Shown: positions 22,577 to 33,522, counted from the stretch's first letter. The stretch is 64,000 bases of DNA from Globodera rostochiensis (GCA_018350325.1 JAEVLN010000018.1:1616185-1680184); one strand, 5' to 3'. Numbers and translations are program-made. Notes: generated from the sequence alone by a model not told the origin.

Positions 22577-22700
22577 AAGTTAACCCGGGTTAACGCCTTA
22601 ACCCGGGTTTATTTAACCCGGGTTAACGCCCGAGCTTAACCGCTTTGCTCGTCTTTAACCTGGGTTAAGTTAACCCGGGTTAAATAAACCCGGGTTTATT
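22577..22700. repeat. TTAACCCGGGTTAA array, left subterminal
   Basis: Several perfect and partial copies of the self-complementary 14-mer TTAACCCGGGTTAA just inside the left Harbinger end, interspersed with a second copy of the TTTGCTCGTCTT end motif. Likely transposase binding sites. Confidence 0.75.
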
Positions 22701-22911
22701 CCCTCCCTCTCTTCAACTTTTTATTCATTACTTTGGGAAATTTTTTAATTATTTCAAAACAAAATAAAATAATTTGAAATATGTTTAAATAACTTAAGAT
22801 GATTTTAAAACTCAATTTCTAAATTAAAATTAAAACTATAATAATTTCTTATAAATCTAAAAATGATGTTGATTAAAATGTCTTTTTTATAAAACTAAAA
22901 ATATGTTAGAA

Positions 22912-23551
22912 TTAAAAATTTCTGTTAATATAAGAATTGCGAGTGGCTTCAGCACTCCAATTAGCATTCTCATCATTAACTTCTTGCATATCATCACCCT
23001 CTTCCATGTTTTCCATTGGAGGTAATGGTGCGCGACAATCGATTGCAATATTGTGAAGCATGCTGCACACAGTTGCAACTTTAGCCACTTTTTCTTGAGA
23101 AAAATAAAAATTCATAACGAAGCGTCTAAATACCGGGCTGAAGTCGGCTTTTATACATTAAACATCTCCATCTATTTTTAAAGATGCCGAAACATTGCTC
23201 TATTGTAACACGTGTAGCTGCATGAGCTGCATTGTACTGCTCCTCATGTCTTGTACGAGGAAACCTTATAGGCGTAAATAGCCATTTTTTTTGTGGATAA
23301 CCGGAATCGCCCAATACAATGCCATCGACAGTAGCCTCCTCCATTTTGGCGAAAAATTGAGAGCAACTAAAAATTGCAATCTCAAGCCACGCACGCATGC
23401 TCAATGCCAATTACCGCAAAACGTAACTGTCATGACATGATCCGGGATAATTGCAGAAAAAGGCAATAAATTTTTTTTGATGGTCGCAAACACCCATAGC
23501 GTTGAGAGCAGTGAAACCTTTTCGGCTGAAGACATTTCGATGTTTTGATTG
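22912..23551 (-). pseudogene. Harbinger DDE transposase remnant
   Basis: Minus-strand fragments give the DDE nuclease core in order. First comes GFTALNAMGVCDHQKKF with the first catalytic Asp, then PGSCHDSYVLR, then an in-frame TAA. The same frame continues with VLGDSGYPQKKWLFTPI (second Asp) and TRVTIEQCFGIFKNRWR (the Glu). A frameshift near 23120 then leads to the C-terminal piece VCSMLHNIAIDCRAPLP. Motif spacing matches Harbinger-type transposases. The N-terminal third is missing. The stop and frameshift make it non-functional. Confidence 0.85.
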
Positions 23552-23709
23552 ATTAAATTAATCATCAAAATTTTAATTTTTTTCAAGAACTAAAAGATGA
23601 ATTTTGTCGAAACAAATATTTTATTTTCATTATTTTAAATGAATTTATCGCCAAAATATTGATTTAAGTTGTTTTATTTTAAATTAAATTAATTTTATTG
23701 ACTAAATAA

Positions 23710-23960
23710 ATCGTTAACCCTGCCTCGTAGCAGGGTTAAGAATCCTTAAGAAAAAATAAACCCGGGTTAGATGAGCAAAGCAAATGTAAATTAACCCGGG
23801 TTAAGTTTCGTTAACCCGGGTTAAAGAGGCGCTTAACCCGGGTTAAATAAACCCGGGTTAAGCGTTAACCCGGGTTAAGAACCCAAAGACGAGCAAAGCA
23901 ATTCTTCCCTCGTTAACCCGGGTTAAGGCGTTAACCCGGGTTAAGGCCGTTAACCCGAAG
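23710..23960. repeat. TTAACCCGGGTTAA array, right subterminal
   Basis: The mirror array inside the right end, with about eight full or partial copies and repeated AAGACGAGCAAAG end motifs. Longer than the left array. Confidence 0.75.
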
Positions 23961-23989
23961 ACGAGCAAAGGGCCCCTGATATGTATCTT

Positions 23990-24215
23990 TATTTTTCATT
24001 TGCTCCTCCCCCGCCCTCTTATTCTTTCTCTATCATTTGGATCCTTTCCTCTCTTTCTCTGCCCTTTCCTTTCTCTATTTCTCTGCTCTCACAAGATGTT
24101 TGTTTTCTCTTCCCCCTATCTCTCTGCTCTCACAGTGTGTCTTTCCCATCTTTCGATTGGCGCTGTGCACTGCCCTTTCTATGCACAACCACACACATTC
24201 ATTCATTCATTCAAT
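23990..24215. repeat. CT-rich tract and (ATTC)n
   Basis: About 180 bp of pyrimidine-rich sequence with repeated TTTCTCT/TCTCTGCTCTCACA units, followed by a CACA patch and a short (CATT)n run. Three overlapping plus frames here are by-products of the low-complexity sequence. Confidence 0.6.
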
Positions 24216-24271
24216 TTTTACATCGAATACTATGTGTGTAGTGGCGTCCATTCCAAAAAGAACCAAGAAAT

Positions 24272-24430
24272 GGTGTTCGACAAATGCCATTTTCTGGTAA
24301 CGGTAAAAACCCGGTAATTCCGTTACCGGTTTTTTACCGTTGGTGTCTCAAAACGACTGGTACCGGTAGTCGGTAAATTTCTGGTTTTACCATTATCGGT
24401 TTTTACCGACCAAAAAATACTGGTATAATC
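24272..24430. mobile_element. MITE-like element rich in GGTAACGGT
   Basis: Starts GTGTTCGACAAATG and is full of GGTAACGGTAAA/TTTACCG inverted motifs. The same start (TGTTCGGCAAATGGC) and motif content recur at 39.03 kb, so this is a small family. The right end here is not clear. Confidence 0.5.
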
Positions 24431-24960
24431 CCTTTTTCTGAAAATTTGAGCATAAGGCCCAGAAACAAAATGACCTAATGATATACCAATCGACTCCACT
24501 TACGCCTAACGCACCATTCTGCAAAACTTTGATTACGAATTTGTCGATAGAAAATAAAAAATTTAGAATTTAAAGCGTGTTTTGAATCGCTTGAACAATA
24601 AAAAAATATTCCTCCCTATTATAGTTTTGGCCAACTTTGAGGGGCCAGGGGCAATAACTCTTATTTGTTAGTTGCTTCCAGTAAAAAATTTTAAAGATTT
24701 GTGCTTCTTGGGACCATAGCTTACCCAACACGTCAGCCCAACAGCTAAAAGATAATCTTTTAAATAAAATATTTAAAAAAGCTAAAATTAAAATTAATGG
24801 TTTTTTAAATATAAGACAGCAACTAATGCATAATGAAATAATGCCTAGTTGATTGAAAATGGCTCGGCATATTAATTTATAAAAAATTATATAAGGTAAT
24901 AGAAAAGTAAATGAAACAATGAAGATGAGAAACAGCCGGCATAAACGATGTTTTAAAAGA

Positions 24961-25632
24961 ATTATTATTTTTTTTTGAAAAGCCTAATTCTTTTAAAATG
25001 AAATCTTAAATCCGATTTAAAAATGTGAACGTATAACCAATTGAGATACCTTGATTTTTTAAAAGTAATTGGAATATTTATAGATTATGAATAAATATTG
25101 AATAAATAATATAAAAATACCGTACTTTATTTAAAGTGTTTTATATTTATCAATTTATTCTAAACAAGTTGTCTAGTCAATATATTAAAAATATTAAAAC
25201 AAAAAATATAATATCAGGCAAAATTACGAAATAATGTTGCTGATGAACAGCACAAAGAAATTATAAATGAGCTGCATTTTTAAAAATTGTTTAAAAGGAT
25301 GTTGATATTAAAGTTATAAAAGATTTTGTTATTATTTTTTGAAAAGCCTAATTCTTTTAAAATGAAAAAAATTGTCTTATAATTTATTATCATAAAGCCC
25401 ATTTAAAAATGTAAAACGTTTAACCAATTGAGAAACCTTCATGTGTTAAAAGTAATTGGTATATTTATAGTTTATGAATAAACATTGGATAAATAACATA
25501 AAAATCGCATTTTATTTAAAGTGTTCTACAATTATTCTAAACAGGTTTGCCTCGCCAATATTAAAAATATTTAAACAAAAAATATATTATTACTTATAAA
25601 GAATAAAATATCAGGCAAAATTACGAAAAACT
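24961..25632. repeat. Diverged tandem duplication, about 365-bp unit
   Basis: Two successive copies (about 24961-25327 and 25328-25632) share GAAAAGCCTAATTCTTTT, AAAAGTAATTGG, the TTTATTTAAAGTGTT block and ATCAGGCAAAATTACGAA in the same order. They differ by many substitutions and small indels, so the duplication is old. Confidence 0.7.
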
Positions 25633-25639
25633 AACCTAT

Positions 25640-25730
25640 TTTTTTTATTATTGCTGCTTCTGGCCCGCAGGCCAAGTCACGAGCGCTTTCTTCCGCCATT
25701 GCGGCAATGAAACATTAAATCAGTAAAAAG
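25640..25730 (+). CDS. Exon-like island after a good acceptor
   Basis: After CTGGCCCGCAG at 25678 the plus strand reads AKSRALSSAIAAMKH to a stop. The minus strand also opens here from an ATG (MAEESARDLACG). Strand bias of the block favours plus. No family recognised. Confidence 0.22.
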
Positions 25731-25964
25731 TTAAAAATAAATTACCTAATAGTGAAATAAAAAATAAAAATCGAAAATATATGTAACGTTATTCGGACAA
25801 TGTTTGTAAGGCTTGATCGAATAAATGATCAATACATAGCTTTTTTAAATAGCAAAGATTAAATAAAACCAGTAGTAATGAACTCTTGAAAAATGTATTC
25901 ATAATTTACAAAATAAACATCAATATATTACTAATAATGAAACATTAAGCCTTTTACATCTGCC

Positions 25965-26115
25965 ATGTTGAGCGAGCTTTTTAATAGTGTCGTAAAGCAT
26001 TTTCGTCGGAAGCGTGCGAAGGTGCAGTATAAGTCTATTAGACCTTAACTACGCGCGCGCAGGCGTGCCAGCCTGCGAAAAACGCCGCACGCCGGCACCA
26101 GCAGTTGCTGCGGAT
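25965..26115 (+). CDS. Small basic ORF, possibly two exons
   Basis: From an ATG at 25965 a frame of 27 codons (MLSELFNSVVKHFRRKRAK and on) reaches TAA at 26046. A possible 41-bp intron (GTGCAG to GCGCGCAG, 26021-26061) would join it in phase to ACQPAKNAARRHQQLLRIRH, giving a short, very basic protein. The minus strand of the second part is open too. Such a short intron and the GC-rich setting make this tentative. Confidence 0.25.
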
Positions 26116-26784
26116 TAGGCATCTCCATTAGAAGGAGGTGCTTCCATTCGTCGTGTCGAGGTGTTATTTTTCTTAAAATTAATGAAAACAAGTAAAATAA
26201 TACAAATAATATCTTGGTTTTAAATTTATACTAAATATATGTTGATTTAAATTTAAATAATAAATATTAAAAAACGTAAAATAAATAAATATAAATTTTA
26301 ATAACAATCTAGCGCGTTTCAGTACAAATTGATATAATTAAAACAAATAAACATGCAAAATTCGCGCGTTTACAGTAATAGTTAGTAAATTAAAAAAAAA
26401 AAACACACATCCTTCGCAAGTTGGTGACAATTATAAAAGTACTTTTTATTAATTAAATAATTTTCGTCGATAATACGATTCACCTAAGGCGACCAAAGTA
26501 TCAAATAATTATAATAGGTAAATAAAATTCGCCATCCGACGACGTGTATATTCGCCAAAGACGACCATTTTTTTAAAATAATTATAATTAATATTTGCGC
26601 AAAATATTAATGGACCTGTATTAATGTAATAATTTTAAGGATGTAAACAAAATGGTTAAAATGAACTAAACAAGTCACGAAATTATAAAAATACAAATGT
26701 TTATGCATTCACCCTAATTTTCTTTGTTTATAATAAGATGAAAAAGACCAGTGAAGCATTGGTCACCAATCTCACAAATAATAA

Positions 26785-27060
26785 TTAGTAAATAAACCAA
26801 ATACAACATCAAAATTGGAAGAACGAAAAGTAGGAGTTATAGAGAAATTATATCATTATTTATGATGAAATCAACAATAAATATACAATTTTGATCTTAT
26901 TTTGCATATGCCATTTTGTCATCGCGATAACATAAGTCACAGTGTAGTGGCTTCGTGTTATATAATATTATAAAAGCTCAATATTCAGAAAGCCAAACAA
27001 CAGGTTATTAAAGATAACCTTAAGAACATTTAACGGTTTATTTTAAAATTGAAAGGCTAA
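26785..27060. repeat. Segmental duplication, copy 1
   Basis: Nearly identical to 27937-28157, in the same orientation 1152 bp away. The first 175 bp match base for base as far as I can see. Copy 1 retains about 55 bp after CTTCGTGTT that are missing in copy 2, then similarity resumes at GAACATTTAACGGTT. Confidence 0.85.
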
Positions 27061-27377
27061 ACTGTACTCAAAATATCAACAAAAAGTATAATTATAAAAG
27101 GTTGTCTTCGCAAATAATTTAAGGATTATATTTAATAGAAGGTTTATTTTTCCCTTGATGACCTTCTTCCATGTCCTTATTCAAACTGTACCAATGTGTT
27201 TAAATTCAAACATTAAAAAGTTCTGAATGTGCTTTTTATTTTATTACAAAAAAACAATTTTTTTTTAAAGAAAACTTTAAGAAGAATTTAAAACAAACGA
27301 GAATTTTTATTAATAAAAATACCAACTCGCTATACAAAATTTAAATTAATTCTAGCAAAATAAAAAAATAAATTTTA

Positions 27378-27500
27378 AAACAAAAAATAAATAAATAATG
27401 ATTGAGACTAAATAATAAAAAATAAAGTTAATTTAATTTTGTTGGTGAGAGCCGGTTCGGCATACAGAGTTGTATTGTGTCAATTTAAATAAAAAAAATA
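27378..27500. repeat. Dispersed repeat, copy 1 of 2
   Basis: About 120 bp matching 31890-32012 at roughly 93% by eye. It contains GAGAGCCGGTTCGGCATACA then GTTGTATTGTGTCAATTTAA. In both copies the plus strand reads ESRxGIQSCIVSI before a stop, which may be a shared exon-like core. Confidence 0.65.
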
Positions 27501-27936
27501 ACTCAATTAATTAATTTTTCTTGTAAATACTCAATTTAAAAACAAAATATTTATAACTTAATATCAGCATTAAATCAGTTTACTGCCGATATTAAATATG
27601 GTTAAATATAATTTTAACCGTCAATTGTGACGAGCTCATATTTTAGATTTCCGCTATAATAATTTAATTTATGATATTGAAAACATTAAGGCAGTTAGAG
27701 ATGGTATCAAAATCGAAACATATAAAACAAATGAATAAAGAATATTGTACTTAAAGTCATTACGTACAAAAGAAATTTTAATTGATTTATCGTAGTAATC
27801 AAACGATGGGGTTTGCTTTTTTGCCCTATTTCCCGCCCAAGCGGCGGCTGTTATTTCCGCCTATACAACATTATTGAAAAGTACCAAAAAATAATTAAAT
27901 TTTTTACTATATTAGACAAAAAAATATTATTCAAAT

Positions 27937-28157
27937 TTAGTAAATAAACCAAATACAACATCAAAATTGGAAGAACGAAAAGTAGGAGTTATAGAGAAAT
28001 TATATCATTATTTATGATGAAATCAACAATAAATATACAATTTTGATCTTATTTTGCATATGCCATTTTGTCATCGCGATAACATAAGTCACAGTGTAGT
28101 GGCTTCGTGTTTAATCTTATGAACATTTAACGGTTAATTTTAAAATTGAAAGGCTAA
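27937..28157. repeat. Segmental duplication, copy 2 (55-bp deletion)
   Basis: Second copy of the 26.8-kb segment; see that entry. The internal deletion lies between CTTCGTGTTT and GAACATTTAA. Confidence 0.85.
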
Positions 28158-28161
28158 CAAT

Positions 28162-28344
28162 TTAATTTCTAACAGAATAACAAAAATTATCAGCTTCTAT
28201 AATTAAATCTGCTTTTTCTTTTAGTTTTTTATCCTCTACTTCTCTTTCTTTTACTTCTCCTATCATTTGTTGTAGTAATACCTCAATGAGAGGTTGCGCA
28301 TACGGAACGTAAACGAAGACGCGAACGAAGAGAGCATAAACCAT
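28162..28344 (-). other. 60-codon frame, strand uncertain
   Basis: A minus frame from an ATG at 28344 has a Lys/Glu-rich C-terminal half (GEVKEREVEDKKLKEKADL) that looks like a coiled coil but is encoded by low-complexity purine-rich DNA. The GC-richer end (28285-28344) is also open on the plus strand (RLRIRNVNEDANEESINH), which the block's strand bias favours. Not resolvable by eye. Confidence 0.2.
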
Positions 28345-29642
28345 TAATTTATTTACATTTAATTTTTGTAAATTTAAGCTTTATCTCAATTTTATTTTTA
28401 AATGCAAGCCATTTAGTAAATTAATAATAAAAATCTATTTTCAATATACAAACTTACACAAAAAATAAAAAAGGTGCTATTTTTAATAAAGGTTAAAAAA
28501 ATTAACTATGTTTCGCTGAAAAAATAGATTTTTGTCAAAAAATTCTAATAATTTTAGGCAGGCCGTTGTGATCGAATATCGAAGCTCTATATTTTATCTG
28601 ACATTCAATAAAATTAATAACATTATAAATTTTTTGAAACTTTCATTTCGAATATCGTTTTTTTCTAATTAACCCTGGTTGTTCAATTAACAAATACGAA
28701 CCACTACTTGACTCAATAGCGCACAAAATCAATAAAACAAATCAAAAATATAAAAGATATAAAACAAAAATACTACATGCTTCAACTAAATTATACAAGT
28801 AAAATGCAAAAATATAAAATAAAATAGAATTTTCAAGTCAGTAAAGTTTGGTTATAATTTACAGCAAAAACTTGATCATAAAGAATATTATTTCTTTTCA
28901 AGACAAAACTATATAAGTTTTTTAAGCATAAAAGATATGTATCATATTAAGCTTAAATATTTTATTTACTGAATGACCTTCAAATGTGCAAATCTCTAAA
29001 TACACAATTAATAATAAAATAAATCAAAAACATTTAAAACTCAGTTAATGTTTTATGGTGTTAACAGATTAAATAAAGCATTTAAATCTTTATAAATTAA
29101 CAAAAAAAATGAATAATATTGTATCGATATTAAAAATAATATTGCGAGTGTCGATTATTTAAAGAAAATAATCATTAACTAAAAATACCTTCTATATCAC
29201 TATATAAAACACCATGTGACTATTAGTAACAAATGAAACTTGCAAGAATTAAAAATAATAAAAAAATGGTTTAATACAAAGAAAATTATAAAAATATTAA
29301 AACGTGAGTGTTAATTCATACTCAAAATTCAAAGAATTTTGAAGTAAAATAATTTTCAATTTATAAGCATCAAAATTATCATAACTAATAAAAAGACTTA
29401 ATTTGAAAATAATAATGATGCAATCAAGTGGCGCAAAGTAGATTCAACGCCATAAAACATTAACAGCTCTAAATAATTAAAAAGTTTATGTATTTTATCT
29501 CATATGATCGTTTTTGCATTGATTGTTCTTGGGCAACCAGCGGGAACAAGAAAAGATAATTTGAATTTGTTATAGACTCGATTAACATTATATTAATTAA
29601 ATTTATTATGTAATGAGCTAAATAAATTATAGAGTTTCTATT

Positions 29643-29741
29643 TTTTTTAAATATGGGCACGGCGAGCGCTGTGTCGAAAGACTGATCAGCGAGTCTGGTC
29701 AGTCATGGTTGCTAAGGTCGACCTTAAGCAATCAGGCCTAA
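29643..29741 (+). CDS. GC-rich coding island with hairpins
   Basis: The plus strand reads GHGERCVERLISESGQSWLL and on to a TAA at 29739; no other frame is open across the island. The same DNA can fold: GACTGATCAGCGAGTCTGGTCAGTC contains an imperfect stem, AAGGTCGACCTT is a perfect 12-bp palindrome, and GTGCC/GGCAC pair just downstream at 29760. It could be an exon or a structured RNA. No ATG precedes it, so an upstream exon would be needed. Confidence 0.28.
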   Translation, partial: FFKYGHGERCVERLISESGQSWLLRSTLSNQA

Positions 29742-30445
29742 AAAAAGTAGAAAATCAGTGCCGCTAGGCACCGGTTAAAATAAACTAAAATAGTAAGAAA
29801 AATAAACACAAATTAACATTCAAATCATATTTAGTTTAAAAATAAAAATTGAATAAATAGTTAATTATTAGAATTCTTGCAAAAAATACTATTTAAAATG
29901 GTTAAAATTTTAATAAATATAATAATTTAAATATATAGATATTTAATGCATAAATTTTTTAAGCAAACTATCGTTGATAAGCAAACAAATACCGTTAATA
30001 AAAGAAAACATTTTTTACTAAAACAGACTTGTAGGCGTCATGGAGTTGGGTTAAGTAAAACACTCAAAAAAAATTATATACATTTAAATAGCTCTAAAAT
30101 GGCAGATATAAAAATAGTAAAAAGTTTTAAACTCAGTTTTTTAAAACATATTATGTAAATATTCAACTTTTATAAAATATCAGCTAGATTAAAGAATTCT
30201 AGAAAATTTAAAATAAAATAATAGAATTAATAATATTAATGCAAAATTAAAACAATAGAAACATATTCTTCAAACCCAAGTTTGAGCCCATTTTTAGTTT
30301 TCAAAGTTAAAACTTTAAATCAACATATTATTCCAATATTACAATGATCAAAAAACGTCAAATACAAAATGAATAATAAAAACTAAAAAATAAAAAATGT
30401 ATAATAAAACTGTGAAAAAAATACTAGATTTAATAACATAAAATT

Positions 30446-30688
30446 TTGACTATAAGTTCCCGACTTTACCGCCCAGTCGACACCACCGAGCCGATCCTCA
30501 TCAATTGCGCACTCGACCTCCAGCGGAGCCTTTCACCAACCTCCAAGGTTCTGTCGTTTGCTAACCACGCCGGCTGGCAGCACCTAAGGCGCCTGGAAAG
30601 CCTTCTGCGAGCTACACCGCAGCAGCACTCCACCTTGCCAACTCGGACAACACTCCAGACAAAAGCGCCAAATTTATTGAAATTGTAA
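30446..30688 (+). CDS. 80-codon GC-rich ORF, unrecognised
   Basis: The largest GC-rich island of this block. From the ATG at 30446 the frame reads SSRLYRPVDTTEPILINC, then LSFANHAGWQHLRRLESLL and a Thr/Gln-rich tail to a stop at 30686. Codons are GC-rich from about 30457 to 30665 and AT-rich outside, so real coding probably starts after an AG near 30455. Two other frames on each strand are partly open, as expected of GC-rich DNA. I see no known domain. It may be an exon or an old retroelement fragment. Confidence 0.33.
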   Translation: MTISSRLYRPVDTTEPILINCALDLQRSLSPTSKVLSFANHAGWQHLRRLESLLRATPQQHSTLPTRTTLQTKAPNLLKL

Positions 30689-30809
30689 ATTTTTTACCTT
30701 AAAATAGCTTAAGCATAGATTATTTAGTGCTGCATCATTAGTTTTAAATAAGTTTACATTTTTAAATAGGATGACATTTGTGATGTGGATCAATATTGTT
30801 ATTAATGAC

Positions 30810-31396
30810 TAGGGTCCGGATTTATATTGACTAAAAAACGCGAAATATTGACTTAAAATATGGACTAAAACCCCATATGGATCAAAAACGCAAAAAAAGT
30901 GTCAAAATATGGACTACAATATGAAAAAACTGACTTAATTCAGTCAAGTAAAAATCTTCAAAATTCATCATTTTTTTATTAATTTTTCTCTCAGAATAGA
31001 AAATGTACTATTTTTCATTTGTTTTTGCAAATTTTATAAAAAACATAAATAAAAAATTTTTTAGGGAAAATGGCGATCTTTGGGGGTGGATTTTTGGTCA
31101 AAGAAAAGTAAATTTTTAGATTTTTGGTTCGAAAAAATTTTTTGATTTTAGGGGTATATTTTTCGTTTTTAATGCATTTTTCTTAAGAGATTTTCGGAAA
31201 AAGCCCGAATTTTCTTCAATTTTTGATCAAAAAATGCCAAAATATGGATTTATTATCGGAAAATGGCGATTATGGATTTATTCTCAAAAAAGCCAAATTA
31301 TGGATTTACATATATGGACCAAAAAGTCGCCTTAATTCGGCATCTCTCATCCTATTAGCCAAAAAAACATGTTAACACATGAAAATCCAGACCCTA
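30810..31396. mobile_element. hAT-type MITE, 587 bp
   Basis: Ends TAGGGTCCGGATTT and, inverted, TAGGGTCTGGATTT. Flanked by 8-bp duplications with one mismatch (TTAATGAC at 30802-30809, TTGATGAC at 31397-31404). No transposase. The interior repeats ATATGGA(C/T)(T/C)AAAA and ATGGATTTA motifs near the ends, probably transposase sites. Confidence 0.8.
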
Positions 31397-31889
31397 TTGA
31401 TGACCGATTGCCGTGCAGAGAAATAAGCAATTGCTCATTACCGGTCACTTAAGGAGTCATTATTAGGAATAGGATTTTTAGTCTTTTGTTTTGATTATTT
31501 TTTCCTGAACGCGCCTTGCTCTAAAAGCACGAACACCTAGTTTTTAGGGCACAGCGATCGTTTTTGAGTTCTTAGTGACTATTTTTTAGTCTTTTATTTT
31601 TTGGTGACTAAAATAGAACTAAAGTGACGATTTCGGATGGGGAAAAAACATTTTATTTCAGTAGAAATTTTAAACTTTTTTTGCATCAAAATTGCCCCAG
31701 CTACGAAAAAGTAAATCCTTTTAAATATTTAAAAATGATTGCAGTGCGGTACTTTGCAGAACAGGATCATCAATCATTACAGTAATTTAGAGTACGCATT
31801 TGTAGTATAAATAAAAAATCTCAGATTTATCATTTTGAAATTTTTATCCAAATAAAAAACCCAAAACACTCATTCGTCAAAAGTACTTA

Positions 31890-32012
31890 AATTTTAAAAC
31901 AAAAAATAAATAAATAATGAGTGAGACTAAAAAATAAAAAATAAAGTTAATTTAATTTTGTTGATGAGAGCCGATCCGGCATACAGAGTTGTATTGTGTC
32001 AATTTAAATAAA
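31890..32012. repeat. Dispersed repeat, copy 2 of 2
   Basis: Partner of the segment at 27378-27500. Similarity fades after the (A)n following CAATTTAAAT. Confidence 0.65.
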
Positions 32013-32223
32013 AAAAATACAGCATTTTTTGAAAATTGTGTGAAATTATTTGCAAAAAAATCAGACAGCAATTAATTTTTTCTTGTAAATAATCAATTTC
32101 TTGAAATGATTTTGTAAAAAATGATCATATTTGTTTTATTGCCAGAAATTCGAAAAATTACAATTTTTAAACTAAAAAAACTAAAATTCAAAAATTAAAT
32201 AAATTTTCTCATTGTAGTAGTTG

Positions 32224-32322
32224 ATGGACAGATGGTACTGCAGTGTGGCCGTGGTAACCGGACGTCATGTCACAGAACGCAGGTGGGAAGATGGGCCTGT
32301 CCTGCGAATAAAGCAAACATAA
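32224..32322 (+). CDS. 32-aa ORF, exon candidate
   Basis: ATG at 32224 opens a GC-rich frame (MDRWYCSVAVVTGRHVTERR and on) to TAA at 32320. A GTGGGA donor-like site lies after ERR. Immediately downstream are two similar ATG-led islands: 32379 (MGKAKDVCKG then GTGAGC) and 32645 (MAFTSPTEDSLNIC). Several ATG-led short frames in a row suggest first exons or unrelated chance frames. No family recognised. Confidence 0.28.
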   Translation: MDRWYCSVAVVTGRHVTERRWEDGPVLRIKQT

Positions 32323-33102
32323 ATAATAAAAGTTAAAATTTATATAAAAAATAACAAAAAAATTTTTACTCTAAAACGCAAATGGGAAAAGCCAAGGATG
32401 TGTGTAAAGGCCGTGAGCTCAATATTCAAAAACAATGTACAAAACTGAATTAATAATTAAAAAAAAAATAATTAAAATAAATAATCTTTGAATGTCACCA
32501 TATAATTTAAAATGGGGTTGACAAGTCTAAAACAGTGCGGTATATTAATTTAAAAAATAAAATATAAATAATCAAATAAATTAAAAAATAAATAAATAAA
32601 AACTATACTGTTAAAAAAAATAAACTGTGTTTGACTCTTAAAAATGGCTTTTACGTCCCCAACTGAGGATAGTCTAAATATTTGTTGCAAAAAAAGTAAT
32701 ATATACATTGATTAAGATAAACCTAATACAAAAAATTGTTAAATAAATGAAAGACCGAAAACAACGAAAAACCCTTATGTATTTGCTTGGTTGTATTTTT
32801 AAATTTAAAAATCGAGATGTGCAAGTTGAATATTTACATTAAATGTGGGTTACTGCGATAAAAAATATTTGATAATAGCGTTGATTTAAATTAAATATTT
32901 AAAGTTTTTAAAAATACAAAGCCGATGTACAGTGGAGAAGGATCTTTATGAGGTAAACTGAATATTATTAATTTAGAAAAAAAAATATGCACATCAAACC
33001 ACCGCAGAGCAGCCCCCCTCCCCTAGTAAGCAGATTCGCAAAAAATTGCATTTTTAAAAATTAGAATTGTCTAAATTTGAAATTTTTACACAATTTTCTT
33101 AA

Positions 33103-33282
33103 CAAAACTTTAAAGATTATAAAAAATTTCCCCGACGGCAAGCGCATCGAGCCCATCAACAACAAATTTCTTCTGAGTTCCTAGACCAATTCAAACATGA
33201 CGAGAAATACATCAATAAAGTTTTGGCATTAAATTCGTATATTAGAGGCCTTAAATTTTTTCCTGGTTTTTGCATAGGCTGA
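33103..33282 (+). CDS. 59-codon open coding island, no ATG
   Basis: Open from 33103 to TGA at 33280 without a start codon, as an internal or terminal exon would be. Peptides include PRRQAHRAHQQQISSEFLDQ, then FKHDEKYINKVLALNSYIRG. The central 110 bp has balanced codon use. Just upstream, an island at 33000-33029 ends in CCCCTA followed by GTAAGC, a good donor that could precede it. The competing minus frame (VVDGLDALAVGEI after CTCAG) is shorter. It fits the plus-strand preference of this block. Confidence 0.35.
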   Translation, partial: QNFKDYKKFPRRQAHRAHQQQISSEFLDQFKHDEKYINKVLALNSYIRGLKFFPGFCIG

Positions 33283-33349
33283 TCCTTACTACTGTTGTAA
33301 ACAAAATTTATTTTTGCTGTTTTTGTCTATTTTGGTGATATATTTTAAC

Positions 33350-33522
33350 TAGAGTCCGGACCAAACCCAAAAGATTTTTGGGTTGTTTTGTACAAAATTT
33401 GTTACCAATATTATTGACCAAGTTTTGTTTGGTCCAAATTGGAAAAAAAAAACAAACAAAAACTAAAACCAAAATAAATTCAATAGACCAAATTTTGTTT
33501 GGGTCTAACTTTCCGGTCTCTA
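33350..33522. mobile_element. Short hAT-type MITE, 173 bp
   Basis: Ends TAGAGTCCGGACC and, inverted, TAGAGACCGGAA, each followed inward by AAACCCAAAA/GACCCAAAC. Flanked by 8-bp duplications differing at one base (ATTTTAAC, ATTCTAAC). Overlapping short ORFs on both strands are by-products. End style is close to the element at 30.8 kb. Confidence 0.75.

Larger units (their letters stand above)
22553..23975 (-). mobile_element. PIF/Harbinger DNA transposon, decayed
   Basis: Terminal inverted repeats begin GGGCCCTTTGCTCGTCTTCG at both ends and are flanked by CTG on each side (22550-22552, 23976-23978), consistent with a 3-bp target duplication. Inside each end is a cluster of the perfect 14-bp palindrome TTAACCCGGGTTAA and truncated variants. 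A broken DDE transposase lies between on the minus strand. No second (Myb/SANT) ORF is visible, so a substantial part has been lost. The usual PIF target is a TWA triplet; CTG departs from that. Confidence 0.85.

Noticed and set aside
23981..24317. Three overlapping 86-105 codon plus ORFs
   Set aside because: All arise from the CT-rich tract, which lacks stop codons in several frames.
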